64,000 nt of DNA. Origin: Methylobacter tundripaludum SV96. GTDB lineage: Bacteria; Pseudomonadota; Gammaproteobacteria; Methylococcales; Methylomonadaceae. Under the pieces are notes generated by a model. The model had not been told where the DNA came from. It did no database searches and was given only the letters and a program-made list of their open reading frames with translations. The stretch lies in assembly GCF_000190755.2 (NCBI RefSeq), contig NZ_JH109152.1, forward strand, positions 1,958,485 to 2,022,484, written 5' to 3'. Shown here in pieces: positions 20,127-28,485 of this stretch (positions are counted from its first letter, which is position 1; every line of letters starts with the position of its first letter). The translations under genes were made by a program, and so were the position numbers.

Positions 20127-20264
20127 ATGAGCCTGCAAAATTTTTATTGTCGTTATGAGCGAAAACCGGTTTTTAGCCCCGCACCAAGACAGCCCAACTT
20201 AAAAGCAGAAATTTTAATCCCAAGAAAATCGCTTGGAATTAAAAACTACCTGAGACTTTGTTAA
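20127..20264 (+). CDS. Possible 45-residue small protein
   Basis: An ATG with a well-placed AAGGA seven bases upstream opens 45 codons, beginning MSLQNFYCRYERKP and ending NYLRLC. The product is basic (many Lys/Arg), with no membrane segment or recognisable motif. An AT-rich stretch with TATAAA lies about 20 bp upstream. It could equally be a chance frame or a leader peptide ahead of the secretion operon starting at 20384. Only the ribosome-binding site supports it. Confidence 0.3.
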   Translation: MSLQNFYCRYERKPVFSPAPRQPNLKAEILIPRKSLGIKNYLRLC

Positions 20265-20383
20265 TATAAAGCATTAAGCTAAATCGCAGGTTCATTCGAT
20301 AGGTGATAGCACTTATTGATTGAACAAGTCGAACACTCTAACCTACTGACACTAACTACAATACCAACCGGTCTTTTTGGATA

Positions 20384-22066
20384 ATGGCATATGAATCGTT
20401 GTTAACCGTTTTGCAGCATAGACAGAAGCTTTCTGCCGCAGAATTAAAAAAAGTCGAGCGCGTACAGAAGACATCTGTATCGGAAAGTGTGCCGCAGTTG
20501 CTGGTCAAACTGGGGCTGTGTTCGGAGCTTGATGTAGCCGACGCTTTTGTTGAATCGGGCCGCTTTGAAAAGGTTACACCGGATCACTATCCGCTGGAAA
20601 TGCAGCTGCCGGAAACCGTACCGTTACGGTTTTTAAAAAACTACCATGTCATCGGCTTGACTCACAATGACGACATCACCGTTGCACTGATGGACCCCGA
20701 AGACCGCTTTGTCATTGACGCGTTAAAGCTGGCGACCGGAAAAAACATCATCGCCAAAGTCGGCCTGCTTTCGGAAATCGATGCGGCGCTGGAAGTGCAG
20801 TATGGCGAAGGCCGCTCGCAAATGGATAAACTCGTTGACGATCTGGCCGTCGATGATCTGGGCGAGGAAGATCTGGAGCATTTAAAAGACTTGGCCAGTG
20901 AAGCGCCGGTGATCAAAATGGTCAATTTGATCATGCAGCGGGCGATTGAAAGCAGGGCCTCGGATATTCACATCGAGCCCTTTGAGCAATCGCTAAAAGT
21001 CAGGCTGCGTGTCGATGGCGTGTTAAAGGAAATAGACGCGCCTTCGGTCAAATCCACCGCAGCGGTGATTTCGCGGGTCAAGATCATGGCCAAGCTGAAC
21101 ATCGCCGAGCGCCGTCTGCCGCAGGATGGCCGCATCAAAGTGCAAATGCTGGGCAAGGAACTGGATTTACGGGTTTCGACCATACCGACGATGTACGGCG
21201 AAAGCGTGGTGATCCGCTTGCTGGACAAGGAAACTACGGTACTGGATTTTGCCGCACTGGGCTTTTCCGGCAAACATTTGCAGCAGTTTATCGAGGTACT
21301 GTCCCAACCGCACGGGATTATCCTGATTACCGGCCCTACCGGTAGCGGAAAATCCACCACGATGTATGCCGCGTTAAAACAACTCAACACTTCCGAGCGA
21401 AAAATCATCACCGTTGAAGATCCGGTCGAATACCAGATGGACGGGGTCAATCAGATTCAGGCAAAACCGCAAATAGGCCTAACCTTTGCGTCGGCGCTGC
21501 GTTCTATCGTGCGGCAAGATCCCGACGTAATCATGATCGGCGAGATGCGCGATCTGGAAACCGCAAGAATCGCCGTGCAATCGGCGCTGACCGGGCATTT
21601 GGTATTATCGACGCTGCATACTAACGATGCGGCCGGCGGTGTAACCCGCTTGCTGGATATGGGCCTGGAAGAATACCTGCTCACCTCCACCGTTAACGGC
21701 ATATTGGCGCAACGCCTGGTAAGAAAACTGTGTCCTGCGTGCAAGCAACGCTATACGCCATCCCAAGACATTATCGACGGCATGAGATTAAGGCGGTTTA
21801 CGCCAGAAGGCGATATTGTTTTATACAAACCTGTAGGTTGCCCGTCATGCGGGGGTTTAGGTTACCGCGGGCGGCTGGCGATTATCGAGTTTCTGCAAAT
21901 GACCGATCCGCTCCGCAAATTGATTATGGCGCATGAAGAAGCCGGAGCCATTCAAAGACTCGCCATTGAGGAAGGCATGACAACGATGTACGAAAACGGC
22001 TTGGTCAAAGCCCTGCAAGGCATTACCACGCTGGAAGAAGTGCTACGGGTCACGTCGGAAACCTAA
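20384..22066 (+). CDS. gspE: Type II secretion ATPase GspE
   Basis: Cytoplasmic hexameric ATPase that drives pseudopilus assembly. The 560 residues comprise an N-terminal T2SSE_N domain (about 1-150), then the RecA-like core with Walker A GPTGSGKSTT (about 320), Asp box ITVEDPVEYQMDG, Walker B-containing DPDVIMIGEMRD, and the His box LVLSTLHTNDAAGG. A tetracysteine zinc module (CPACKQRY then CPSCGGLGYRG) lies near 455-495, the hallmark of GspE/PilB-type ATPases. First gene of the gspEFGHIJKLM-C/N-D operon. Confidence 0.96.
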   Translation: MAYESLLTVLQHRQKLSAAELKKVERVQKTSVSESVPQLLVKLGLCSELDVADAFVESGRFEKVTPDHYPLEMQLPETVPLRFLKNYHVIGLTHNDDITVALMDPEDRFVIDALKLATGKNIIAKVGLLSEIDAALEVQYGEGRSQMDKLVDDLAVDDLGEEDLEHLKDLASEAPVIKMVNLIMQRAIESRASDIHIEPFEQSLKVRLRVDGVLKEIDAPSVKSTAAVISRVKIMAKLNIAERRLPQDGRIKVQMLGKELDLRVSTIPTMYGESVVIRLLDKETTVLDFAALGFSGKHLQQFIEVLSQPHGIILITGPTGSGKSTTMYAALKQLNTSERKIITVEDPVEYQMDGVNQIQAKPQIGLTFASALRSIVRQDPDVIMIGEMRDLETARIAVQSALTGHLVLSTLHTNDAAGGVTRLLDMGLEEYLLTSTVNGILAQRLVRKLCPACKQRYTPSQDIIDGMRLRRFTPEGDIVLYKPVGCPSCGGLGYRGRLAIIEFLQMTDPLRKLIMAHEEAGAIQRLAIEEGMTTMYENGLVKALQGITTLEEVLRVTSET

Positions 22067-22087
22067 TGCTATTAGGATATGCCGACT

Positions 22088-22364
22088 TTAATAGAACACA
22101 GATGACGGGGGTGGTTACGCTGGTTCCCAAGCTCCAGCTTGGGAACCCAGTTGACGAAGCTCCAGCTTCGCGAGACGGAAAGCTGGAGCTTCCCGCACCG
22201 AATTCCCAAGCTGGAGCTTGGGAACTAGCAAAAACGGAGCAAAGATTTAGCTTTATCAGCGACAATCCGTCAAATCCGCGTCATCCGTGTTCTCGGCAAC
22301 CGCTCCTGCGTTGCTCTACCTCCTGCATCCCTGCAGTCGTATTCTTTTGCTGCTGAGTAGTCGT
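22088..22364. repeat. Composite nested repeat between gspE and gspF (families G, H and F)
   Basis: The outer frame is a family G element: left end TAATAGAACACAGATGACG at 22089-22107, right arm ATCCGCGTCATCCGTGTT ending near 22291, and terminal TTGCTGCTGAGTAGT to about 22362. Inside are three units of the GCTCCAGCTTGGGAAC palindrome (family H, 22122-22225). A family F element (CTCGGCAACCGCTCC to GCAGTCGT, 22292-22340) splits the right end. The same F element interrupts an unrelated palindrome at 58880-58978. The composite fills the only long spacer within the gsp operon. Confidence 0.8.
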
Positions 22365-23579
22365 ATGTTATTTGCCTATAAAGCGGTTAACAGTCTGGGC
22401 GAAACCGAAGAGGGCGTCAGGGATGCGGTTGATGAACAGCAGTTGATTGCAACGTTACAGACGGAAGGCTACATTCCTATTCGCGTAGTCCCGGCCGGCG
22501 CCAAATCGTTTCTGGGTTTAAGGCTGGGCATCAAGCAGACCAAATTATCGCAAAAGGACATCGCCCTGTTCACCGGCGAATTGGCAACCTTGCTGGAATC
22601 CGGTTTGCCTTTGGATAAATCCTTGCTGGTATTGATCGACTTGACTGAAGACAACGAGCGGGTGACCAAGTTGATCGGCAGGGTTCTGGAGAAAGTAAAA
22701 GGCGGCGCAACCTTGGCCGATGCGCTGGAAAAACAGTCCGGCATTTTCAGCAAGTTTTACCTGAACATGATACGCGCCGGTGAGGCGGGCGGCAGTCTGG
22801 GCGAAGTACTGGGGCGCTTGTCCGAGTATCTGGAGCGCTCCCGTGAATTGAAAGAGACGGTCAGTACGGCATTGATCTACCCGGCCATTTTGTTGATCAT
22901 GTCGCTGGCCTCGCTGTTTGTGATGCTGACTTTTGTAGTGCCGCAGTTTTCCGAGATGTTTGAAAGCGCAGGCAAGGCACTGCCGGTATCGACCCAGATC
23001 GTGGTGGGCTTGGCCGAATGGCTGCAAAGCTATTGGTGGATGCTGGTTTTAGGTGTGATATTAATCACCGGCTATATGAACCTTCAGATGGCCGATCCGG
23101 TAAAAAAGAAGATTTGGGACGGGCGTTTTTTGAAGCTGCCGCTGGCGGGGACGATTATCCTGAACAAGGAAACCGCCAACATCAGCCGCACGCTGGGCAC
23201 TTTACTGGGTAATGGCGTTTCGATACTGGCGGCTCTGGTTATCGTTCGCGAAACGGTAGACAACCTGGTTTTGGCGGCGGCCATTCAGGACACCGAAGAG
23301 CAGTTGAAACAGGGTAGAAATATGTCGGATGCCTTATTGGAGAAAGGCATATTCCCAAAGATGGCCATGCAAATGATAAAAATGGGCGAAGAGACCGGAC
23401 GTCTCGAAGAAATGCTGCTGCGGGTGGCGACGATTTACGATAAACAGCTTAGAGTGGCAATACAGCGTATGCTGGCATTGCTGGAACCGGCGTTGATAAT
23501 TTCACTGGGATTGATGATTGCAGGCATCATCGTATCGATTCTGCTGGCTATCCTGAGTGTTAATGATTTGGCTTTTTAA
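22365..23579 (+). CDS. gspF: Type II secretion inner-membrane platform protein GspF
   Basis: Polytopic platform protein that couples the GspE motor to pseudopilin assembly. The frame is open from 22287, but those codons lie in the nested repeat. Family alignment begins at MLFAYKAVNSLGETEEG, so ATG 22365 is chosen, giving 404 residues. It has two T2SSF domains (about 70-190 and 270-395), each with the four-helix cytoplasmic fold. Hydrophobic segments are near 168-190, 220-240 and 370-400. GELATLLESGLPLDKSL and NMIRAGEAGGSLGEVL are signature stretches. Confidence 0.95.
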   Translation: MLFAYKAVNSLGETEEGVRDAVDEQQLIATLQTEGYIPIRVVPAGAKSFLGLRLGIKQTKLSQKDIALFTGELATLLESGLPLDKSLLVLIDLTEDNERVTKLIGRVLEKVKGGATLADALEKQSGIFSKFYLNMIRAGEAGGSLGEVLGRLSEYLERSRELKETVSTALIYPAILLIMSLASLFVMLTFVVPQFSEMFESAGKALPVSTQIVVGLAEWLQSYWWMLVLGVILITGYMNLQMADPVKKKIWDGRFLKLPLAGTIILNKETANISRTLGTLLGNGVSILAALVIVRETVDNLVLAAAIQDTEEQLKQGRNMSDALLEKGIFPKMAMQMIKMGEETGRLEEMLLRVATIYDKQLRVAIQRMLALLEPALIISLGLMIAGIIVSILLAILSVNDLAF

Positions 23580-23591
23580 GAGGAAAACATT

Positions 23592-24065
23592 ATGAAAAAA
23601 ATATTAAGGCACGAGGCGAAAAAGGCAGGCTCTTTGCGCCTTTCGCCTTTAGCCCTTCGCCACCGCGGTTTTACCCTGCTTGAATTATTGGTGGTGCTGG
23701 GCATTATTGCGATGCTGGCCGGGATAGTCGGGCCGCAGGTTATGAAGCACATGGGCGAATCCAAAACCAAAGCGGCCAAGGTGCAGATTGAAGATCTGGC
23801 GGCCGCCCTGGATATGTACAAACTGGATCTAGGCAACTATCCGAGTTCCGAGCAAGGCTTGAAGGCCCTCATTGAATCGCCCGACAGCGCCAAACGCTGG
23901 AATGGCCCTTATTTGCGCAAAGCCAAGATGCCGTTGGATCCATGGCAGCAGGAATATCATTATGTCGCTCCCGGCGAGCACGGGAAATTTGATTTGTTCA
24001 CCTACGGGGCAGATGGCAAGGAAGGCGGCGAAGGCGAAGATCAGGATATTGTTAGTTGGGAATAA
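23592..24065 (+). CDS. gspG: Major pseudopilin GspG with a repeat-extended leader
   Basis: Main subunit of the T2SS pseudopilus. ATG 23592 follows an excellent AAGAGGAAA. The prepilin peptidase site is G26|FTLLELLVVLG with Glu5 of the mature protein at residue 31. The calcium-site and C-terminal features of GspG (LDLGNYPSSEQGLKAL, GPYLRK, DPWQQEYHY) are all present. The leader is 26 residues, much longer than the usual 6-10. Residues 7-25 are encoded by a family A repeat (23608-23661). The leader is cleaved, so the mature protein is unaffected. Confidence 0.96.
   Translation: MKKILRHEAKKAGSLRLSPLALRHRGFTLLELLVVLGIIAMLAGIVGPQVMKHMGESKTKAAKVQIEDLAAALDMYKLDLGNYPSSEQGLKALIESPDSAKRWNGPYLRKAKMPLDPWQQEYHYVAPGEHGKFDLFTYGADGKEGGEGEDQDIVSWE
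23608..23661. repeat. Family A repeat copy 2, inside the gspG leader codons
   Basis: AGGCGAAAAAGGC at the left and GCGCCTTTCGCCTTTAGCCC to the right are inverted units of the family A element seen in the guaB-guaA spacer (its right arm contains CCTTTAGCCCTTCGCCTTTC). The insertion keeps frame and ends immediately before the Arg-Gly|Phe cleavage site. Confidence 0.82.
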
Positions 24066-24580
24066 TTTTTGAGGCGCAAGGCAAAAGGCGCAAGGCGAAA
24101 GGCGGAAGATGTCTCGTTCCTGCGCGCTACGTGGGAGGCAAGCCGCAGCGCGGCTTTACCTTGCTGGAGTTGACCGTAGTGCTTTTTGTCGTTGTTTTGG
24201 GTTTTTCCGTGATCGGTCTTAACCTGTCATCAGGGAGTGACACAACAGAAATCAAGGCGGCGGCACGAGATATGGTATCGGCGCTGCGTTATGCCAGAGG
24301 CCAGGCTTTAATGACGCATCAAGAAACCACGGTTGCCCTTGATCTTGGTAACAACAGTTACAGGGTCAGCGGTCGGGACAAGCTTTATCAAATACCCAAG
24401 GGTATTGATGTCACCGTGGTGACTGCGCAAACCGAATTAACCGGGGAAGGCACGGCGAACATCCGTTTTTTTGCCGATGGTTCCTCTACCGGAGGAAGAA
24501 TCACGCTGGAGCGGGGACAGACATCGTGGAAAATCGATATAAATTGGTTAACCGGCCAAATTGAGCTTGAAAATGAATAG
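24056..24580 (+). CDS. gspH: Minor pseudopilin GspH with a repeat-extended leader
   Basis: Pseudopilus tip-complex subunit. The cleavage site is RG|FTLLELTVVLF. The most upstream start is a TTG at 24056, with AGGA ten bases before it, overlapping the gspG stop; this gives 174 residues and a 33-residue leader. A GTG at 24131 would leave a conventional 8-residue leader but lacks a ribosome-binding site. Residues 6-18 are encoded by family A repeat copy 3. The body has the GspH/FimT beta fold (YRVSGRDKLYQIPKGIDV, FFADGSSTGGRI). Start uncertain, identity clear. Confidence 0.88.
   Translation: MGIIFEAQGKRRKAKGGRCLVPARYVGGKPQRGFTLLELTVVLFVVVLGFSVIGLNLSSGSDTTEIKAAARDMVSALRYARGQALMTHQETTVALDLGNNSYRVSGRDKLYQIPKGIDVTVVTAQTELTGEGTANIRFFADGSSTGGRITLERGQTSWKIDINWLTGQIELENE
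24070..24109. repeat. Family A repeat copy 3, inside the gspH leader codons
   Basis: A run of GGCGCAAGGCAAAAGGCGCA and AGGCGAAAGGCGG units in one orientation, starting 5 nt after the gspG stop. It is related to the guaB-guaA spacer element and to the copies in gspG and gspJ. Confidence 0.75.
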
Positions 24581-24974
24581 ACAATGCGGCTTTTCTTTAC
24601 TGGAAATCCTGATTGCGTTTTCAATCCTGGCGCTTTCCTTGGGGATTTTGCTGAAGATATTTTCTGCCGGTGTTAATACCGCAGGCGTTGCCGAGGAATA
24701 TACCGCAGCCGTCCAAATTGCTGAATCGCTAATGGCCCAAACAGGCATTGAAGCGCCCTTAAAGCCAAGCGAAGCGACCGGGCTGGAAAATGAAAAATAC
24801 CATTGGCGGGTGTCCGTCAGCCCGTTCCAGTTCACTGCTGAAAATTTAGACGTCACGGCTATAACGGCAGTGCTTTTTAAGATTAAGGTTGTCGTAAGCT
24901 GGGGGGAGGATGCCCGTGCCGCCGGTAGACAGGTTGAGTTAACAACATTGAAACTGGTGAATAAGGTGTTATGA
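24573..24974 (+). CDS. gspI: Minor pseudopilin GspI
   Basis: Initiates the pseudopilus tip complex with GspH, GspJ and GspK. ATG 24573 is chosen over the upstream TTG 24561 because it leaves the standard short leader MNRQCG|FSLLEILIAFS with Glu5. The 133-residue product has the T2SSI domain (EYTAAVQIAESLMAQTG and the YHWRVSV strand). It overlaps the gspH stop by 8 nt and the gspJ start by 4 nt. Unlike its neighbours it carries no repeat in the leader. Confidence 0.93.
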   Translation: MNRQCGFSLLEILIAFSILALSLGILLKIFSAGVNTAGVAEEYTAAVQIAESLMAQTGIEAPLKPSEATGLENEKYHWRVSVSPFQFTAENLDVTAITAVLFKIKVVVSWGEDARAAGRQVELTTLKLVNKVL

Positions 24975-25747
24975 ACGGTACAAGCAAGGCGAAGGGCGAA
25001 GGGCGAAGGGCGAAGCGCCATTCTTCCAGCGCCGCGGCGGGCTTTACGCTAATTGAGGTTCTGATAGCAATGACACTATTAAGCATTATGGTGGTGCTCT
25101 TGTTCAGCAGCTTGAGAATTTGCGCCCAAAGCTGGGAACAGGGAGAAAACAAAATAGCCGAAGTCAATGAGGTCGCCGTAGTCTATAACTTTTTTCAGCG
25201 GCATTTATCCTCAGCCCTCCCTGTATGGAATGATTTTTCCGCCGGGGATGGCGAGTCTGCCGCAAGCCGGGCGGAATCGGGCACCGCGACGGAAAACCAG
25301 AATAAAACATTTTCTTTTCAAGGCAAAAAAAAGTCCTTGCAGTTTGTCTCGGTTTTTCCTGCAAGTGTCGGTAGAGCGGGTATGCAGCTGTTTTCGATAC
25401 AGCCGCAGCAAGAAGATAAAGAACAGGTCATCAAGGTTTCCCTAACACCGTTTTTTCCGGTAACCGAAGGTGAAGAGTGGCACCGGGAAGAGGAGGTCTT
25501 GTTAAGGCATGTCAGCGATTTTACGCTGGCTTATTTTGGCGCTGATGATGAGGGCAAAAGCAGCTGGCAGGATGAATGGCTGGAAAAAGGCGTTCACCCC
25601 CGATTGGTCAAAATCAGCATCAACACGACAAATGGCGTTTTTTGGCCGGAAATGATTATAGCGCTTAACGTTACAGGCGAAACCGGCAGCACAGCGCTTG
25701 AAGGCAACCCGACAAATGTTGCCGCACCGGCGGAGGCCCCCAATTGA
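24971..25747 (+). CDS. gspJ: Minor pseudopilin GspJ with a repeat-extended leader
   Basis: Tip-complex pseudopilin. ATG 24971 overlaps the gspI stop. The leader is 24 residues, ending AAAG|FTLIEVLIAM. Residues 6-16 (KAKGEGRRAKR) are encoded by a family A repeat. The body is 258 residues in total and has the GspJ features WEQGENKIAEV, a long beta-rich central part and LLRHVSDFTLAYF. The segment around 90-105 (GDGESAASRAESGTATENQ) is low-complexity and may be a further tolerated insertion. Confidence 0.92.
   Translation: MNGTSKAKGEGRRAKRHSSSAAAGFTLIEVLIAMTLLSIMVVLLFSSLRICAQSWEQGENKIAEVNEVAVVYNFFQRHLSSALPVWNDFSAGDGESAASRAESGTATENQNKTFSFQGKKKSLQFVSVFPASVGRAGMQLFSIQPQQEDKEQVIKVSLTPFFPVTEGEEWHREEEVLLRHVSDFTLAYFGADDEGKSSWQDEWLEKGVHPRLVKISINTTNGVFWPEMIIALNVTGETGSTALEGNPTNVAAPAEAPN
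24985..25019. repeat. Family A repeat copy 4, inside the gspJ leader codons
   Basis: Tandem GGGCGAA units (AAGGCGAAGGGCGAAGGGCG then AAGGGCGAAGCGCC), the same unit as in the guaB-guaA spacer. The seven-base periodicity means all frames are open and basic residues are produced, so it can be accommodated in a positively charged leader. Confidence 0.8.
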
Positions 25748-26754
25748 TCCGGTCTGATGGTTTCGCCCTGGTTCTGGTTTTGTGGGTGTTGAGCCTGCTG
25801 ACCATTATGGCCGGTAGTTTTGCGCTGAGTATGCGGCGGGAAGCGGGCATCGTAACCGGCAGCAGTAATAATGCCCAGGCCGCGGCTATCGCGGAATCTG
25901 GGCTTGCCGTTGCAGAACTGATGCTAATGCATCCCGACCCGCTACAACGCTGGCATACCGATGGCAGCATTTACCAACTGGATTACGCGGATTCGAAGGT
26001 CAGAGTTCGGCTACTCTCTGAAGCAGGCAAGGTGGATTTAAACAGCGCGGACCAGACGCTGTTACAAGGGCTCATGGTTCACGCGCCAGTTGATGAGCAG
26101 TTGCAAACCCGGTTGGTCAATGCGATTCTCGATTGGCGTGATGCGGATGACCTGATGCATATAGAGGGCGCGGAGAAAGAAGAATATAAAGACGCAGGAT
26201 TAAACTACGGGCCTCGCAACAAGCCGTTCCAGTCTATTGAGGAATTACAGCTGGTATTGGGTATGAATGATCCCGTCTTCAAGTGGCTTGAAAACCGGGT
26301 CACAGTCTATTCGGGACAACCGCAGGTCGATTTGACCCAGGCATCCCAAGAAGTTTTGCAGGTACTGCCGGGAATGGATCCCGAATTGATAAACGAATAT
26401 ATCGCAGCAAGGCGGGAAAGTGCTATAAACGGCCTACCGGCGCCGACAGTTCCGGTAGTAGGTTCTAATAGGGTATCCGGACAAACGGGTGAGAATGCGC
26501 CTGCAATAGCTGTCGCTGCCGGTAATGGCGCGGCGCAACAAGGCGTGATGGCGGTTATTGCCGAAGCGCTGTTGGATGATGGCACAACGGCCGTCATCAA
26601 TACGGTGATAAAAAAATCGGATAGTCCTCCGGGGGCGTCGCCGTTTCAGGTTCTGAAATGGCAGCGTAACGCCGCCGTCGATGGTTCCTTATTTACAGAT
26701 GAAACAGATGAGTTACTTGTGAGACAGTATGCCGAACCTGAATTCAACCATTGA
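25744..26754 (+). CDS. gspK: Minor pseudopilin GspK
   Basis: Caps the pseudopilus tip. Translation starts at a TTG at 25744 whose last bases overlap the gspJ TGA. The leader is MIRSDG|FALVLVLWVLS; position 5 is hydrophobic rather than Glu, as is usual for GspK. The 336 residues include the paired helix-hairpin-helix-like alpha domain (KVDLNSADQTLLQGL and VDLTQASQEVLQVLPG) that marks the family. A Gly/Ala/Val-rich stretch near 240-260 looks like a linker. It overlaps gspL by 26 nt. Confidence 0.93.
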   Translation: MIRSDGFALVLVLWVLSLLTIMAGSFALSMRREAGIVTGSSNNAQAAAIAESGLAVAELMLMHPDPLQRWHTDGSIYQLDYADSKVRVRLLSEAGKVDLNSADQTLLQGLMVHAPVDEQLQTRLVNAILDWRDADDLMHIEGAEKEEYKDAGLNYGPRNKPFQSIEELQLVLGMNDPVFKWLENRVTVYSGQPQVDLTQASQEVLQVLPGMDPELINEYIAARRESAINGLPAPTVPVVGSNRVSGQTGENAPAIAVAAGNGAAQQGVMAVIAEALLDDGTTAVINTVIKKSDSPPGASPFQVLKWQRNAAVDGSLFTDETDELLVRQYAEPEFNH

Positions 26755-27901
26755 TCTGGACGTTAAAAAGTTCTTCCGCTGGTGGCTGCGCGAACTTGAC
26801 TTTCTGGTGCCTGAAAAGATCAGACAGTTGGTTAATGAAAAACGGGGCTTCATCATCGTTCGTCCCGAAGGCAATCAATTAGCGCTGACCTACAGACTTA
26901 ATGAGCAAGCCGAGCCTTTGGCAATACTGGAGCGCAACGCTTCGGGCATAGCGCAATATAAAGCCTTGCGAGCCAACGATGAACGGCTGGCTAAAGCGAA
27001 TTTAATCCTTCGGCTAACAGCGCAAGAGGCCATTCAAAAAGAACTCGCCTTGCCGGTTGCCGTCAAAGAAAACCTGTCCCAAGTTGTCGCCTATGAACTT
27101 GACCGCTATACGCCGTTTAAGGCGGAACAGGTTTATTTTGCGGTTAAGCCGCTGGAAGGCGAGCATGAACCCGGACAAATCAGGGTCATGCTGGTATTAA
27201 CGCCCAAGGAAACGCTTGATGCGCTGTATGAAGACATCAAGGCCATGGACATGTCGCCGCTGTTCGTCGATTACGAGGCGACGCCGAATGATCTTGAGCA
27301 ACGTTATGACGGCTACAATTTATTGCCGGAGAGCCTAAGGGACAAAACCGCAAATACACCGCGACTGATTTACACGGCACTGATTGCGGCGATCTTTTTA
27401 TTGTTGGGCGCGGTGCTGGCGCTGCCGGTCTTGTTTGAATATCAAACGGTCAATGCCTTGCAGGAAAAAATCGATGCCATAGAAAAGGATGCCAAGGAAG
27501 TTAAGGCCCTGCAGCTGGAGATCGATGCGATGATAGACGAAACACGGCTATTGATAGCGGAGAAAAATGCGGCTCCACCGGTCATTGAGATGTTGAATAC
27601 CTTAAGTGCGCTAATCAAAGATAATACCTGGTTGTCCTACATACAGTACTCGGACGGGCATCTGCAAATACAGGGCGAGTCGCCCGCCGCTTCGGCATTG
27701 ATCGGCGTTTTGGAAGACTCCGAATTGTTTGCCAACGCCCGGTTTGTCTCGCCGGTCACCCAGGATAAAGCCAGCGGGCAGGAGCGCTTCCAGGTTACCG
27801 TTGACGTTACCCCGGCGGTTGCGGCTCCCCCCGCCCAATCGAACGCCGCACCGGCTGCTTTGGCATACACACCGTCCTTGGCTATCGGGAGACGCAAGTG
27901 A
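26729..27901 (+). CDS. gspL: GspL-type inner-membrane assembly protein (PilM/PilN-like fusion)
   Basis: A 390-residue bitopic protein. A short actin-like cytoplasmic part (about 40-190; LSQVVAYELDRYTPFKAEQVYFAV is the PilM/GspL signature) is followed by a transmembrane helix near 215-235. A coiled-coil and ferredoxin-like periplasmic domain of PilN type then runs to about 360. GspL recruits GspE and pairs with GspM. The last residues (AYTPSLAIGRRK) are encoded by a partial family D repeat whose other copies lie inside glnE. Stop overlaps the gspM start. Confidence 0.9.
   Translation: MPNLNSTIDLDVKKFFRWWLRELDFLVPEKIRQLVNEKRGFIIVRPEGNQLALTYRLNEQAEPLAILERNASGIAQYKALRANDERLAKANLILRLTAQEAIQKELALPVAVKENLSQVVAYELDRYTPFKAEQVYFAVKPLEGEHEPGQIRVMLVLTPKETLDALYEDIKAMDMSPLFVDYEATPNDLEQRYDGYNLLPESLRDKTANTPRLIYTALIAAIFLLLGAVLALPVLFEYQTVNALQEKIDAIEKDAKEVKALQLEIDAMIDETRLLIAEKNAAPPVIEMLNTLSALIKDNTWLSYIQYSDGHLQIQGESPAASALIGVLEDSELFANARFVSPVTQDKASGQERFQVTVDVTPAVAAPPAQSNAAPAALAYTPSLAIGRRK
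27861..27885. repeat. Partial family D repeat at the gspL 3' end
   Basis: GGCATACACACCGTCC followed by TTGGCTAT nearly matches the two family D copies in glnE (60987-61036 and 62794-62841), but lacks their GCC-CGGGA-GGC hairpin. It encodes the C-terminal tail of GspL in frame. Confidence 0.65.
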
Positions 27902-28485
27902 TCGACATCGGAAGTAAGCAAATGCAGCGATGGTTGGCCGTCGCCCTATTGGTTGCGGCAATACTGCTTGTCAGTCTGGCCGTTATAGTGCCGCTGGCTA
28001 ACAAAGGATTGGAACTGCTCGACGCCAAAAATAATCTTGTTTTCAGGATACAGCAATATGAGCGGATTCTGGCAAGAAAAGACGCTGTCATTGCCAGCAT
28101 GATCGCCATAAAAGAACAGTATCAAAATCGTGGCCTTTTGAACCGGCAGAGTACCGGCGCTTTAGCGTCCGCCGAGGTTCAGGAGTTCATTAAAAAAGTA
28201 ATTACGGAGGCAGGCGGGCAATTGAGCAGCACTCAGGCGCTCCCCCTTAGCACCAAAAATGAATTTAGCCGGATAACCGTCAGCGTAAGGATGACGGGTA
28301 ATAGCGAAGTGTTACGGGCGGTGCTGTACAAGCTGGAAACATCGACTCCGCTGCTTATTATCAATCAGATAGAGATCAGGCCGATGCGCGGCGTAAGAAG
28401 CAGGACAACGCGCCAGATCGAACCGAGTAACGAATTAAATATTAATTTTCAGGCGGTCAGCTTTATGAGGAGGCTGCCGGAATGA
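27898..28485 (+). CDS. gspM: GspM-type inner-membrane protein
   Basis: A 195-residue bitopic protein starting at GTG 27898, which overlaps the gspL TGA. One transmembrane helix is near residues 12-34 (VALLVAAILLVSLAVIVPLA). It is followed by a coiled coil and a small alpha/beta periplasmic domain of the T2SSM_b type (VQEFIKKVITEAGGQL, LRAVLYKLETSTPLLIINQIEIRP). It partners GspL in the platform. The next start overlaps its stop by 4 nt. Confidence 0.85.
   Translation: MIDIGSKQMQRWLAVALLVAAILLVSLAVIVPLANKGLELLDAKNNLVFRIQQYERILARKDAVIASMIAIKEQYQNRGLLNRQSTGALASAEVQEFIKKVITEAGGQLSSTQALPLSTKNEFSRITVSVRMTGNSEVLRAVLYKLETSTPLLIINQIEIRPMRGVRSRTTRQIEPSNELNINFQAVSFMRRLPE

Noticed and set aside
22066-22364. 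N-terminal extension of gspF and a 96-codon frame after gspE
   Set aside because: Both run through the nested palindromic repeats. GspF homology starts at ATG 22365.
24985-25019. Phase-variable heptamer tract controlling gspJ
   Set aside because: The GGGCGAA units could slip, but seven-base changes would shift frame upstream of the essential cleavage site. The same sequence occurs as a dispersed repeat, which explains it better; slippage remains untested.
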